A stretch of 64,000 nt of DNA from Deltaproteobacteria bacterium (GTDB taxonomy: Bacteria > Bdellovibrionota > Bdellovibrionia > Bdellovibrionales > JAMPXM01), in assembly GCA_017302795.1 (NCBI GenBank), contig JAFLCB010000001.1, positions 372,001 through 436,000 of the forward strand. Reading direction: 5' to 3'. Shown here in pieces: positions 42,958 through 52,260 of the stretch (positions are counted from its first letter, which is position 1; every line of letters begins with the position of its first letter). Under the pieces are notes generated by a model, which was not told the DNA's origin, searched no databases, and saw nothing but the letters and a program-made list of their open reading frames with translations. The translations under genes were made by a program, and so were the position numbers.

Positions 42958-43608
42958 ATGAGTATCTCAGCATCAATGGTTTCTGAACTGCGCGCGAAAA
43001 CCAGCGCCGGCATGTTGGACTGCAAAAAAGCTCTTGAAGCTACTTCGGGTGACTTCGAAAAAGCAGTTGATTGGCTTCGTCAAAAGGGTCTCTCGGCGGC
43101 AGGCAAAAAAGCAGGTCGTGTCGCTGCTGAAGGCGCGGTTGTTTCTTATATTCACGGCGAAGGACGCGTTGGCGTTCTTCTGGAAGTGAATTCGGAAACT
43201 GACTTCGTTGCTCGCAACGAAGGCTTCAAGGCTTTCACCCGCGACATCGCGATGCACATTGCGGCAACAGCGCCGATTTCTGTGAGTACCGATGAAGTTG
43301 ATCAAACGCTAATCGCCCGCGAGCGAGAAGTTTTGACAGCGAAGGCGCGCGAACAAGGCAAAAAAGAAGAAATGATCCCGAAGATCGTCGATGGCCAAAT
43401 CAAAAAATGGATGTCGGACGTCGCGCTTCTCGAACAGCCTTTTGTCAAAAATCCGGACCTCAAAATTTCGGACTACTTGAAAGAGACAATCGCGAAGATT
43501 GGTGAAAACATCGTCATTCGTCGCTTTGTTCGCTTCGAACTTGGCGAAGGTATCGAGAAGAAAAAAGACGACTTCGCTGCCGAAGTTGCTGCACAGGCAA
43601 AGGTATAA
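42958..43608 (+). CDS. tsf: Elongation factor Ts, short form
   Basis: EF-Ts recycles EF-Tu by releasing GDP. The N-terminal UBA-like part (VSELRAKTSAGMLDCKKAL) and the core LLEVNSETDFVARNEGF are clear. The start is set at the ATG at 42958, not the ATG at 42952, because GAGGA is seven bases before the former and only one before the latter. At 216 residues it lacks one subdomain and the coiled insert of the 283-residue E. coli form, as in the short Thermus-type proteins. It lies 31 bp after rpsB. Confidence 0.96.
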   Translation: MSISASMVSELRAKTSAGMLDCKKALEATSGDFEKAVDWLRQKGLSAAGKKAGRVAAEGAVVSYIHGEGRVGVLLEVNSETDFVARNEGFKAFTRDIAMHIAATAPISVSTDEVDQTLIAREREVLTAKAREQGKKEEMIPKIVDGQIKKWMSDVALLEQPFVKNPDLKISDYLKETIAKIGENIVIRRFVRFELGEGIEKKKDDFAAEVAAQAKV

Positions 43609-44337
<729 letters not shown>

Positions 44338-44381
44338 CTACTCTCACGTCAGCTGATTCAATAACAACGAAGGAGTCTGCA

Positions 44382-44939
44382 ATGGTCGAAAATGCGAAAA
44401 AAGCCGCAAAAGATTCTATGGAAAAGGCCCTCGCTTCACTGGCAAACGAACTCAAAAAAGTTCGCACCGGGCGCGCGCAAATCTCGATGCTCGACAACGT
44501 AAAGGTAAACTACTACGGCAACCTTACGCCCCTCAGTCAGGTTTCTGCGGTTTCGACGCCAGATGCAAAAAGCTTTCTGATCGCACCCTGGGAAGCGCAG
44601 ATGCTTAAAGAAATTGAACAAGCAATCATCAAAAGTGACTTGGGAATGAGTCCGATCAATGACGGGAAAGTCATTCGCTTAAAAGTTCCGGACTTAAACG
44701 AAGAACGCCGTAAAGAGATGGTGAAAAACACCAAAAAAGTCGTCGAAGATGCAAAAGTCGCAGTTCGCATGGCTCGACGAGATGCCAACGAAGCTCTTAA
44801 AAAGGCATTGAAGGACAAAGCGATCAGCGAAGACGACAACAAGCGAGCGGAAACAGAAATTCAAAAAGCCACCGATCAGTACATCGAGAAGGTCGACAAG
44901 ATGTCGGCAGAAAAAGAAAAAGAGATCATGACGATCTAA
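44382..44939 (+). CDS. frr: Ribosome recycling factor
   Basis: RRF splits the post-termination ribosome with EF-G. The 185-residue length and blocks LKKVRTGRAQISMLDNVKV, YYGNLTPLSQVS and RRKEMVKNTKKVVEDAKVAV are diagnostic. AGGAG lies six bases before the ATG. It is followed directly by uppS, with no gap. Confidence 0.97.
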   Translation: MVENAKKAAKDSMEKALASLANELKKVRTGRAQISMLDNVKVNYYGNLTPLSQVSAVSTPDAKSFLIAPWEAQMLKEIEQAIIKSDLGMSPINDGKVIRLKVPDLNEERRKEMVKNTKKVVEDAKVAVRMARRDANEALKKALKDKAISEDDNKRAETEIQKATDQYIEKVDKMSAEKEKEIMTI

Positions 44940-44942
44940 TTG

Positions 44943-45770
44943 GTGAACGTGAGTACTGACGAAGCAAACCTGAAATTTAATTTGCCCAAACACGTTGCGA
45001 TCATCATGGATGGCAACGGCCGCTGGGCCGAGCTCCGAAGGCGCAACCGCACCTTCGGACATTTGCGTGGTGCACGGATTGCGCGTGAAATAATTGAAGC
45101 CGCCTCTCAGCGCGGACTTAAAGAACTTACGCTATACACGTTCAGCTCTGAAAATTGGCTTCGGCCCCTTGAGGAAGTCTCATTTCTAATGGCACTTCTA
45201 TCGCGGCACTTGAAGCGAGAACGTGCAACTTTGATAAAAAACAAAATTCGATTTCAAGCTATTGGTGAACTTGATCGACTTCCCGCTAGCGTAAGGGCCG
45301 AGGTCGACGAAACCGTCCGGGCCACTGCCGAGTGCACAGGTATGAAACTCACCTTCGCGCTTAGTTATGGCGGCCGCCAAGAAATTCTGACTGCGGCAAA
45401 AAATTTGGCTTCCGCAGCCGCAAAAGGCGAGTTTGATCTGTCGAAGATCACAGATGACCAGCTTGCAGAAAAGTTTCAATCTGGTCTTATGACAAAAGGA
45501 ATGACCGACCCTGACCTAGTGATTCGAACCAGCGGGGAAACACGCCTTTCAAACTTTTTTCTGTGGCAGTGTGCTTATTCAGAAATTTATTTCACCCAGA
45601 CCCTTTGGCCCGATTATGGCGAAGAAGAACTAGAGGCAGCCCTGCATTGGTATGGCAGCCGCGAACGGCGCTTTGGCAGGACGTCTGCACAGATTGCGAG
45701 TGGCGCACAGATCCTGGGGGAAGCCGCCTCGCCTACGAATGATCCCAGTCGCGAATTGACGGTGCTATGA
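44943..45770 (+). CDS. uppS: Undecaprenyl diphosphate synthase
   Basis: UppS makes the C55 carrier lipid for peptidoglycan and O-antigen synthesis. The catalytic start IIMDGNGRWAELRRRNRTFG and then HLRGA is present, with YTFSSENWLRP and the C-terminal DLVIRTSGETRLSNFFLWQ and YSEIYFTQTLWPDY. The start is uncertain: TTG at 44940, GTG at 44943 or GTG at 44949 would all serve, and no ribosome-binding site separates them. It abuts frr and overlaps cdsA by ATGA, so translation is coupled. Confidence 0.95.
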   Translation: MNVSTDEANLKFNLPKHVAIIMDGNGRWAELRRRNRTFGHLRGARIAREIIEAASQRGLKELTLYTFSSENWLRPLEEVSFLMALLSRHLKRERATLIKNKIRFQAIGELDRLPASVRAEVDETVRATAECTGMKLTFALSYGGRQEILTAAKNLASAAAKGEFDLSKITDDQLAEKFQSGLMTKGMTDPDLVIRTSGETRLSNFFLWQCAYSEIYFTQTLWPDYGEEELEAALHWYGSRERRFGRTSAQIASGAQILGEAASPTNDPSRELTVL

Positions 45771-46585
45771 AGATCCGGGCGATTTCTGCACTCGTCGCCG
45801 TCCTTGTATTCGTTGCGATCTACTGGTTTTTTCGCACCAACGGACTATTTTTTATCGGGATCGTGGTGATCTTTGCCTCGATTTACGAATATGGCCGCCT
45901 TACTTTTCGGCCGGAACTCGCACCTAGATCGTTACGATGGTCCTTCGTCATTCTTTGCGCATCGTTGTTTTTGACCACTGTCTTTGTCGAAAAGCCCGTG
46001 GCCTCGATCGCCCAGGCTTCTATTTATTTTTTGACGATCGTGCTTTTCAACGTCACTAGTCGACGCGACCTTGGCATTTCGGTTCAACTTCAAGGCGCAG
46101 GCCTGATGGGCTTTCTCTACGTAGGGCTCTTTCCGGCGTTGGCTTTGCGCCTACTTAAGTTTCCCGTTGGAGACGTGTGGTTTTTTGGACTGCTGGCCAT
46201 CGTTTTCGCTGGCGATACAATGGCGTACATCACCGGGCGCTTTTTCGGTCGCCGCAAACTTTTTGAATCCGTTTCTCCCAAGAAAACAGTTGAAGGTGCC
46301 ATTGGAGGCTTGGTGGGCTCTGCCTTGGCCGGAGTCGTCATTGCACAGTTTCTTCCACCCGAAGCCTCGTCATGGATGATGATCGCCGCAGCGACCATCA
46401 CCGGCGCGTTTGCACAGATCGGCGATCTTAATGAATCGCTCTTAAAAAGGGTGGCTGACGTAAAGGACTCCGGCTCAATAATGCCCGGACACGGCGGGAT
46501 GCTTGACCGACTAGATGGTGTCCTATTCGCCGCACCTGTGTACTTTAGCCTCGTCAGTTTTCTTGTCTCTCGTTCAGGAATCTAA
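45767..46585 (+). CDS. cdsA: Phosphatidate cytidylyltransferase
   Basis: CdsA makes CDP-diacylglycerol, the precursor of membrane phospholipids. It is a multi-span membrane protein of 272 residues whose C-terminal signature is complete: SPKKTVEGAIGGL, then GDLNESLLKRVADVKDSGS and MPGHGGMLDRLDG. It starts on an ATGA overlap with uppS. The gene dxr, often found between cdsA and rseP, is absent here; a 131-bp gap with a palindromic motif separates the two. Confidence 0.95.
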   Translation: MKIRAISALVAVLVFVAIYWFFRTNGLFFIGIVVIFASIYEYGRLTFRPELAPRSLRWSFVILCASLFLTTVFVEKPVASIAQASIYFLTIVLFNVTSRRDLGISVQLQGAGLMGFLYVGLFPALALRLLKFPVGDVWFFGLLAIVFAGDTMAYITGRFFGRRKLFESVSPKKTVEGAIGGLVGSALAGVVIAQFLPPEASSWMMIAAATITGAFAQIGDLNESLLKRVADVKDSGSIMPGHGGMLDRLDGVLFAAPVYFSLVSFLVSRSGI

Positions 46586-46643
46586 CGACGTAGGTCCTGC
46601 TCTTCCCTGACATTAGTCAGCGAAAATCGGCAGTGCGTCGGCA

Positions 46644-46658
46644 GTCTCAAATTGAAGC
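46644..46658. promoter_or_regulatory. Palindromic motif, copy 5 (GTCTCA-AAT-TGAAGC)
   Basis: This is the least symmetrical of the five copies, with one base different from the TGAGGC half-site. It lies 58 bp before rseP, in the gap after cdsA. Confidence 0.4.
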
Positions 46659-46716
46659 AATGCTAATTTCCTTAAAACAACTGGAGACAAATACCTAGGA
46701 CGACTATCATAGAGGG

Positions 46717-48408
46717 ATGTCGAGTATTTTTTCTTACGCAGTCCCTATGATCATCCTTCTCGGGCTTTTGATTTTCGTCCACGAGCTCGGGCATTTTTTA
46801 GTGGCGAAGTACTATAAAGTGCGAGTTGAGGTTTTTAGTCTCGGCTTCGGAAAAAAGCTTTTCAGCTTTCGTCGCGGCGAGACTGAATACTGTATTGCAG
46901 CTCTCCCTCTTGGCGGTTACGTCAAAATGTACGGTGACGATCCTTCGGCGGAAGTCAGTGAGGCCGATCGCCGCGGTTCGTTTTTGCACAAGCCTGTCGG
47001 CCAAAGAATAGCGATCATCCTTGCTGGTCCGTTGATGAATTTGCTTTTTGCATTTGTTCTTTACACTGCCATCGCAATGATGGGTGAACGAGCTATCTTC
47101 CCCGGCCTCGGCGACATCGACAGTAAATCGATGGCCGCGACGATTGGATTTCAATCCGGTGACACTGTGCTCGAAGTTACTAAAGCCGACGGCACCACTG
47201 TAAAGCCGCTGACCTGGAACGACTTTGAAAAGCCCATCCAGGATTCTCCGGAACAGAACATCAGTGTCAAAGTTCAACGTGCATCAGGTGAGGTCGCGGT
47301 TTTGGAGGCGACTCCGAAATTTGTTCCGAATCCATTTGTCCTAGGCTGGAAGCGCGAAGTCGGTGGTATCGACGGGCTCACGTTTATGTCTCGCGCTTCC
47401 TCGATCGCTGTCATTTCGTCTGAAACTGCAGCCGCTAAGGCGGGCTTAAGAACTGGCGATACAATTACAAAGATTGGCGAAACTCCTATCCGACGCTGGA
47501 GAGAGCTTCTCTCGTCAGCGGAAACGTTTGCCGATCAGCCAGAATTGAAATTCACGATTCAACGTGGACTTCTTGAAAGCTTTCTTGATGAGGATTTCCA
47601 GCCGCAAACTTTGGAATTCACGCTTGCTGTTCCGGCAGGCGCGAAAGGCAAAGCGGGACTCGAGGCATTGCGAGCGATGGGCTTTGATGATCCGGAGCTT
47701 TATCTCGCTTCAGTGGAAAAAGGCTCACCGGCTGAAAAGGCAGGGCTGAAGCCGGGTGACAAGTTGCAGTCGATTAGCGACACGGTCATGACTAACTTTG
47801 AACAAGTTATTGCAACCATTCGGACCTTTAACGGCGAAAAGCCGTTGAAATTCGATGTGCTTCGCGATCTCAAGCCCGTCACGATTGAAGTTGTTCCGAA
47901 CGTAAAAAAGCGAATGAACAATATGGGCCAAGAGGAATCGCGGTTCGAAGTTGGCATTCGCCCGATGATGATCGACGACGCTCCGCAAACAGTAGAAAAA
48001 GTCGCAGGCGGCGTAATACAAGCGATGGAGCGCGGAGCGATTCGATCTGCCGAGATGTCAGGCGCCGTCGTCATGGGCTTTGTTCGCCTTTTCCAAGGCG
48101 AAGTATCCTCAAAAAACATCGGGGGCTTTTTATCGATCGGCCAAATGGCAAAACGATCGTGGGGCATGGGAATGTCCGAGTTTTTCTTGGCGATGGCCGT
48201 GATTTCCATAAATCTTTTCGTGTTAAACCTTTTGCCCGTGCCTGTGCTTGATGGCGGGCATTTAGTCTTTTACACGATCGAAGCCATTCGCGGAGCTCCG
48301 CTGTCGATGCAAAAAATGGAGATTGCTCAACGGGTCGGCGCGGCCCTGCTGGTAGGACTAATGGTCTTTGCACTCTTCAACGATGTTTCGAGGATATTTT
48401 TCCGCTAA
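46717..48408 (+). CDS. rseP: RseP-type site-2 protease with two PDZ domains
   Basis: This inner-membrane metalloprotease cleaves membrane-anchored anti-sigma factors and cleared signal peptides. The zinc motif HELGH is at residues 22-26 in LLIFVHELGHFLVAKYY, and the second site is LNLLPVPVLDGGHLVF near the C-terminus. Two PDZ-like regions lie between (KAGLRTGDTITKIGETPIR and KAGLKPGDKLQSI). At 563 residues it is over 100 longer than E. coli RseP (450). A palindromic motif lies 58 bp upstream, so it may have its own promoter separate from cdsA. The tsaB ATG follows the stop directly. Confidence 0.93.
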   Translation: MSSIFSYAVPMIILLGLLIFVHELGHFLVAKYYKVRVEVFSLGFGKKLFSFRRGETEYCIAALPLGGYVKMYGDDPSAEVSEADRRGSFLHKPVGQRIAIILAGPLMNLLFAFVLYTAIAMMGERAIFPGLGDIDSKSMAATIGFQSGDTVLEVTKADGTTVKPLTWNDFEKPIQDSPEQNISVKVQRASGEVAVLEATPKFVPNPFVLGWKREVGGIDGLTFMSRASSIAVISSETAAAKAGLRTGDTITKIGETPIRRWRELLSSAETFADQPELKFTIQRGLLESFLDEDFQPQTLEFTLAVPAGAKGKAGLEALRAMGFDDPELYLASVEKGSPAEKAGLKPGDKLQSISDTVMTNFEQVIATIRTFNGEKPLKFDVLRDLKPVTIEVVPNVKKRMNNMGQEESRFEVGIRPMMIDDAPQTVEKVAGGVIQAMERGAIRSAEMSGAVVMGFVRLFQGEVSSKNIGGFLSIGQMAKRSWGMGMSEFFLAMAVISINLFVLNLLPVPVLDGGHLVFYTIEAIRGAPLSMQKMEIAQRVGAALLVGLMVFALFNDVSRIFFR

Positions 48409-49197
48409 ATGAGCGATGAGAACTTCAATATACTTTCGATCGAAACATGTACGGCTGCAGGATCGGTAGCCGTCGTCCGAAGTAGTGACCTCAAGGTACT
48501 GGCATTGAATGAATGGACACGCGGCCGCAGCCACGCGGAAGTCATGACGCCCGCGATGGATGATGCCGTCAAAATGGTCGGTGGTTTCAAGGAAATCCAT
48601 GCCGTCGCAGTTGGCATCGGGCCAGGTAGTTTTACTGGAATCCGGGTTGGTCTGAATGCCGCACGGGCGGCAGCCTGGAATCTCAAGTTGCCTCTCGTTC
48701 CTATTCGAACGACGGATGCGCTCCTTGAAGGAGCGGTTTCAAGCGGTGCGGGCGAACGGTCACCGTGCAGCTTCGGGGCCGTCATCAACGCACAGATGGG
48801 TATGATTTTTGGCGCTATTGCCACAACTGGCGCATCGGCGATCGAAACAGCAAGCACCTCGCCAGCAGCCACAAAAAAGTCGGGTGTCTTGGGATATTCA
48901 TTGCCGGTTGCAATGACACCAAACGATTTCGCAAAACAGTTTCAAAGTAGCAGCGAGAACAATCTGTTTCTGGTTGGCGATGGTGTTGATTTGGTTCGCG
49001 AATCTTTCGCGGCTAAAAACATTCGCTTTCGCCAGCTCGACCGAAGTCTAGATTTTCCGCACGCAGCTACAGTCGGCCGCATGGCTGCACGAAAAATATT
49101 CGGCCAGGCCCCCGAGGCCTTGGTCCGAAACTTCACATGGCAACAGGCCCAGCCTCTTTATATCCGCGGAAGCGGTGCCGAAGAGAAGAAGGGATGA
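48409..49197 (+). CDS. tsaB: tRNA threonylcarbamoyladenosine biosynthesis protein TsaB
   Basis: TsaB is the inactive partner of TsaD in making t6A37 in tRNAs decoding ANN codons. The ASKHA-type N-terminus (ILSIETCTAAGSVAVVR) and AVGIGPGSFTGIRVGLNAAR are diagnostic. The length (262) is a little above E. coli (231). It directly follows rseP and overlaps the next gene by ATGA. tsaD is not in the window. Confidence 0.92.
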   Translation: MSDENFNILSIETCTAAGSVAVVRSSDLKVLALNEWTRGRSHAEVMTPAMDDAVKMVGGFKEIHAVAVGIGPGSFTGIRVGLNAARAAAWNLKLPLVPIRTTDALLEGAVSSGAGERSPCSFGAVINAQMGMIFGAIATTGASAIETASTSPAATKKSGVLGYSLPVAMTPNDFAKQFQSSSENNLFLVGDGVDLVRESFAAKNIRFRQLDRSLDFPHAATVGRMAARKIFGQAPEALVRNFTWQQAQPLYIRGSGAEEKKG

Positions 49198-50162
49198 ATG
49201 AAAATACACCAAGCCCGTTCAAATTGAATCCCAAAGGTCCCGCAGCGGCTCCAACAAATGTTTGGGCTGTTGGTGGCGGCAAAGGCGGAATCGGAAAGAG
49301 CTTCATTAGCTCATCGCTCGCTATTTGTCTGACAAAAATGGGAAAATCAGTCACGCTGATCGATCTCGATCTTGGCAGTGCAAACTTGCATACAGTTTTA
49401 GGTGTAAAAATCCCAGCACAAACTTTATCGGACTTTATTTCAGGTCGCGCGCAATCGATTTCTCAGGTCTCTGCAGCTACTGAAATTCCAGGTCTTAGCT
49501 TTGTCAGTGGATTCAATGACGCTTTAAATATTGCGGACCTCGATAAAGACAGCAAACAGCGACTGATTCACTCTTTCCGACAAATTCAATCTTCCTATGT
49601 CATTTTGGATCTCGGCGCAGGAACGAGTGAAAATACTCTCGACTTCTTTTTGTCCGCAGATCAAAAGGTCGTGGCCGTAACCCCAGAGCCTACTTCGATA
49701 GAAAATGCCTACCGATTTATGAAATCCAGTTTCTATCGCAAGCTTCGACAAACTGAATCTGAACTTGGGATTCAAAGTTTAATTGAAGCTGCCATGGATT
49801 CGCGAAATCAAATTGGTATTCGCAGTCCCGCTGATCTCATTCGATACGTACAACAAATGAACCCCGAAGCGGGGCAGCGCTTTCAAGAGCGGATCGCTGA
49901 CTTCCAGCTGCAGTTACTTCTGAATCAAGTTCGCACACGCCAAGACATCGAGCTCGGACATTCAATGAAAAGTGTTTGTCGAAAATACTTCGGCATTGAT
50001 GCGAATTACCTCGGTTACATTGATCATGATAACGCCGTGTGGCAGTCGCTTCGCAAGAGACGACCCTTGGTCATCGAGTACCCCTACTCGAGCATCGTTG
50101 GACAGTTCCTTGGGATCACAAAGAACCTGTTGAATCCTCAAGCGCTTCGCGCTGTCATATAG
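49194..50162 (+). CDS. MinD/FlhG-type P-loop ATPase
   Basis: The protein has a deviant Walker A, GGGKGGIGKSFISSSLAI, then LIDLDLGSANLHTVLG and VILDLGAGTSENTLDFF, the order of ParA/MinD ATPases. The length (322) and the DLGSANLH sequence fit the FlhG/MinD-like subgroup, whose members place or count large cell structures such as flagella. No flagellar genes are nearby. The start ATG at 49194 overlaps the tsaB stop; the frame is open upstream but only within tsaB. The next gene, a J-domain/HTH fusion, is three bases away, and the pair may act together (inference). Confidence 0.85.
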   Translation: MNENTPSPFKLNPKGPAAAPTNVWAVGGGKGGIGKSFISSSLAICLTKMGKSVTLIDLDLGSANLHTVLGVKIPAQTLSDFISGRAQSISQVSAATEIPGLSFVSGFNDALNIADLDKDSKQRLIHSFRQIQSSYVILDLGAGTSENTLDFFLSADQKVVAVTPEPTSIENAYRFMKSSFYRKLRQTESELGIQSLIEAAMDSRNQIGIRSPADLIRYVQQMNPEAGQRFQERIADFQLQLLLNQVRTRQDIELGHSMKSVCRKYFGIDANYLGYIDHDNAVWQSLRKRRPLVIEYPYSSIVGQFLGITKNLLNPQALRAVI

Positions 50163-50165
50163 ATA

Positions 50166-51128
50166 ATGTTTTCTAAGGATGGAATGAACTATTACGAGGT
50201 GCTTGAGGTGCAACACGATGCTCCTCAGCACGAAATTCACCGCGCCTATCAGCGCGCAAAGGCAACTTACTCCCAAGACAACCCAGCTTTGTATTCGATG
50301 TTTTCCCGCGAAGAAGCGCGCGATCTCATGAAGCTTGTTGAGGAAGCCTACGCGGTTCTCGGAAATCACGGACTGAGGCGCAATTATGATGAGACCGTTT
50401 TAAAAGCAGGCCTTCGATCGATGGCGCCACCCATTTCGCGGGCGCCTCCGCAAGAGCCAATGTATCAAAACCAATCCGAACATGAGGCGCTTCCCGACTT
50501 CGTTGTTCCAGACCCTTCGATTCCTGGATCGTTTGATATCGCGCCAGATTATTCTATGGCACCTCCGCCGATGGCACCCAAACCACATTCAGCACCCGTG
50601 CTAACGGCTGTCCCTTCCACTCCAAAACATAATCCAATACAAATTCCTATACAAAATCCAATACAAAATCCGTACTCGCAACCGCCACCACCGGTTATGG
50701 ATCCTTTGCACTCTTCCGCAACTGGTATTCGCGAATCAATTCTAGTAACGAACTCTGAGTTCACTGTCCGACGTCGAGAAACCAATTCATCGCTACCGTC
50801 GGACACCGGCAAGTGTCCGCTTGGCACTTACAAGATCGACCTTTCAATGGAACAGGAAATTGCGACGCGAACAGAGTTTGACGGTCTCTTCATTCAAAAG
50901 GTGCGGCTTTATAAACAAGTCTCGCTAGAAAAATTAAGCGTTTCGTCTCGGATCGGCAAAACCTACCTGATCGCTCTTGAATCCAACGACTTCAAAAATC
51001 TTCCGGCTACTGTTTTCCTTCGAGGCTTCCTAGTTCAAGTTGCTAAACAACTAGGACTCGATGAAGCCAAGGTTGTCGCCTCCTATATGGGTCTCGCCAA
51101 AGCCGGTCTCCCCAATAAGTATGTCTGA
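50166..51128 (+). CDS. J-domain protein without HPD fused to a RodZ-type helix-turn-helix domain
   Basis: Residues 7-75 form a J-like domain: NYYEVLEVQHDAPQHEIHRA and a later YAVLGNHGLRRNYDE match helices II-IV, but where HPD should stand the sequence reads ATYSQDNPA, so DnaK stimulation is doubtful. A Pro-rich linker (about 85-200) contains a short repeat, PIQIPIQNPIQNPYSQPPP. The C-terminal part (about 238-310) resembles the RodZ/HTH_25 module: LYKQVSLEKLSVSSRIGKTY, then LPATVFLRGFLVQVAKQLGL. No membrane segment is seen. It sits between the MinD/FlhG-like ATPase and rluD, overlapping rluD by eight bases. Confidence 0.8.
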   Translation: MFSKDGMNYYEVLEVQHDAPQHEIHRAYQRAKATYSQDNPALYSMFSREEARDLMKLVEEAYAVLGNHGLRRNYDETVLKAGLRSMAPPISRAPPQEPMYQNQSEHEALPDFVVPDPSIPGSFDIAPDYSMAPPPMAPKPHSAPVLTAVPSTPKHNPIQIPIQNPIQNPYSQPPPPVMDPLHSSATGIRESILVTNSEFTVRRRETNSSLPSDTGKCPLGTYKIDLSMEQEIATRTEFDGLFIQKVRLYKQVSLEKLSVSSRIGKTYLIALESNDFKNLPATVFLRGFLVQVAKQLGLDEAKVVASYMGLAKAGLPNKYV

Positions 51129-52260
51129 AGACGCGAACGATTCTAGCGCTTCGCCCTCGAAACTGCGACCAGGCGAGACGCTTCAAGAGCATTCGCTGAT
51201 GATCTCGGAGTCGCTCTCTGGCCAACGAATCGACAAAGCTTTAGCAACTCTCGCCGCTGTTGGCACCCGCTCGCAGGCGTCGCGCCTTCTGGCTAGAGAA
51301 TTAGTTTTTCTCGGCGCCCTCAAAATTAAGCCCTCACACGTGACCAAGGCTGGCGAAATTTATCGCGTCTGCATACCAACGGTGCCCACCCAAACTCTTG
51401 TTCCCTACGATTTCCCTCTTGAAATTGCGTATGAGGATCAAGATTTGATTGTCGTTAATAAGCCTGCCGGCTTGGTGGTTCATCCCGCGTACGGCCACGC
51501 GCAAGATACGCTCGTCAACGCACTCCTTCACCACACTAAAGATCTCTCACAGGGTTTTGATGAACTTCGGCCGGGACTCGTGCATCGCCTCGACAAAGAC
51601 ACCAGCGGCCTGATCGTGATCGCAAAAAATGAAAAAGCTCAACGCGAAATTGCTCTGCAGTTTCAACGGAAAATTACTCATAGAATTTATCGTGCCTTGG
51701 TTTACGGTCGTATGAGGCCGCCAAAGGGTACAATCACTTCCTATTTAAAACGGCACCCTGAAGACAGAAAGCGATCAGCTTCGGTCGTCGCCTCCGAGCC
51801 TAACGCTAAATTCGCCATCACCCATTACCGCACTCTTGCCGAACACGCCTCTGGCATTCAGCTCCTAGAACTGAAATTAGAGACGGGACGCACGCATCAG
51901 ATTCGCGTCCACATGAAGGAAGCTGGGTCACCAATCGTCGGTGACACCGTCTACGGCGCAGACAGCCGCACCAAAAACCTGAAGTCGGTCCTGCTAAGAA
52001 AAATGATAGCGGAGCTTCCTCGCTTTGCCTTACATGCCTTCGAGCTTGGATTTTATCATCCGAGGTCGGGAGAGTTTTTGAAACTAAAGGCACCGTGGCC
52101 GAGCGACTTGATGCCACTCATCGAGCATTTCGAATTTCCAAAGTTCGAGCAGCAAGTGGCGGTCGAGCGTTTTGCGAAACGCCCAGACGACGAGTATCCT
52201 TGGCCGAAGCTGAGGCCCGAAAAACCTAACGAAACTTCCGAGGAACCCGATGACGAATAA
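51121..52260 (+). CDS. rluD: RluD-family 23S rRNA pseudouridine synthase
   Basis: The start ATG at 51121 overlaps the previous gene (ATGTCTGA); the frame is open earlier only because it lies within that gene. After an N-terminal S4-type RNA-binding region (about residues 30-90) come DLIVVNKPAGLVVHPAYGH and LVHRLDKDTSGLIVIAK, with the catalytic Asp in HRLDKD. LETGRTHQIRVHMKE follows. RluD acts on helix 69 of 23S rRNA in E. coli; related RluC-type specificity cannot be excluded. The C-terminus ends in a charged tail (RPEKPNETSEEPDDE). It overlaps pgeF by 11 bases. Confidence 0.9.
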   Translation: MSEDANDSSASPSKLRPGETLQEHSLMISESLSGQRIDKALATLAAVGTRSQASRLLARELVFLGALKIKPSHVTKAGEIYRVCIPTVPTQTLVPYDFPLEIAYEDQDLIVVNKPAGLVVHPAYGHAQDTLVNALLHHTKDLSQGFDELRPGLVHRLDKDTSGLIVIAKNEKAQREIALQFQRKITHRIYRALVYGRMRPPKGTITSYLKRHPEDRKRSASVVASEPNAKFAITHYRTLAEHASGIQLLELKLETGRTHQIRVHMKEAGSPIVGDTVYGADSRTKNLKSVLLRKMIAELPRFALHAFELGFYHPRSGEFLKLKAPWPSDLMPLIEHFEFPKFEQQVAVERFAKRPDDEYPWPKLRPEKPNETSEEPDDE

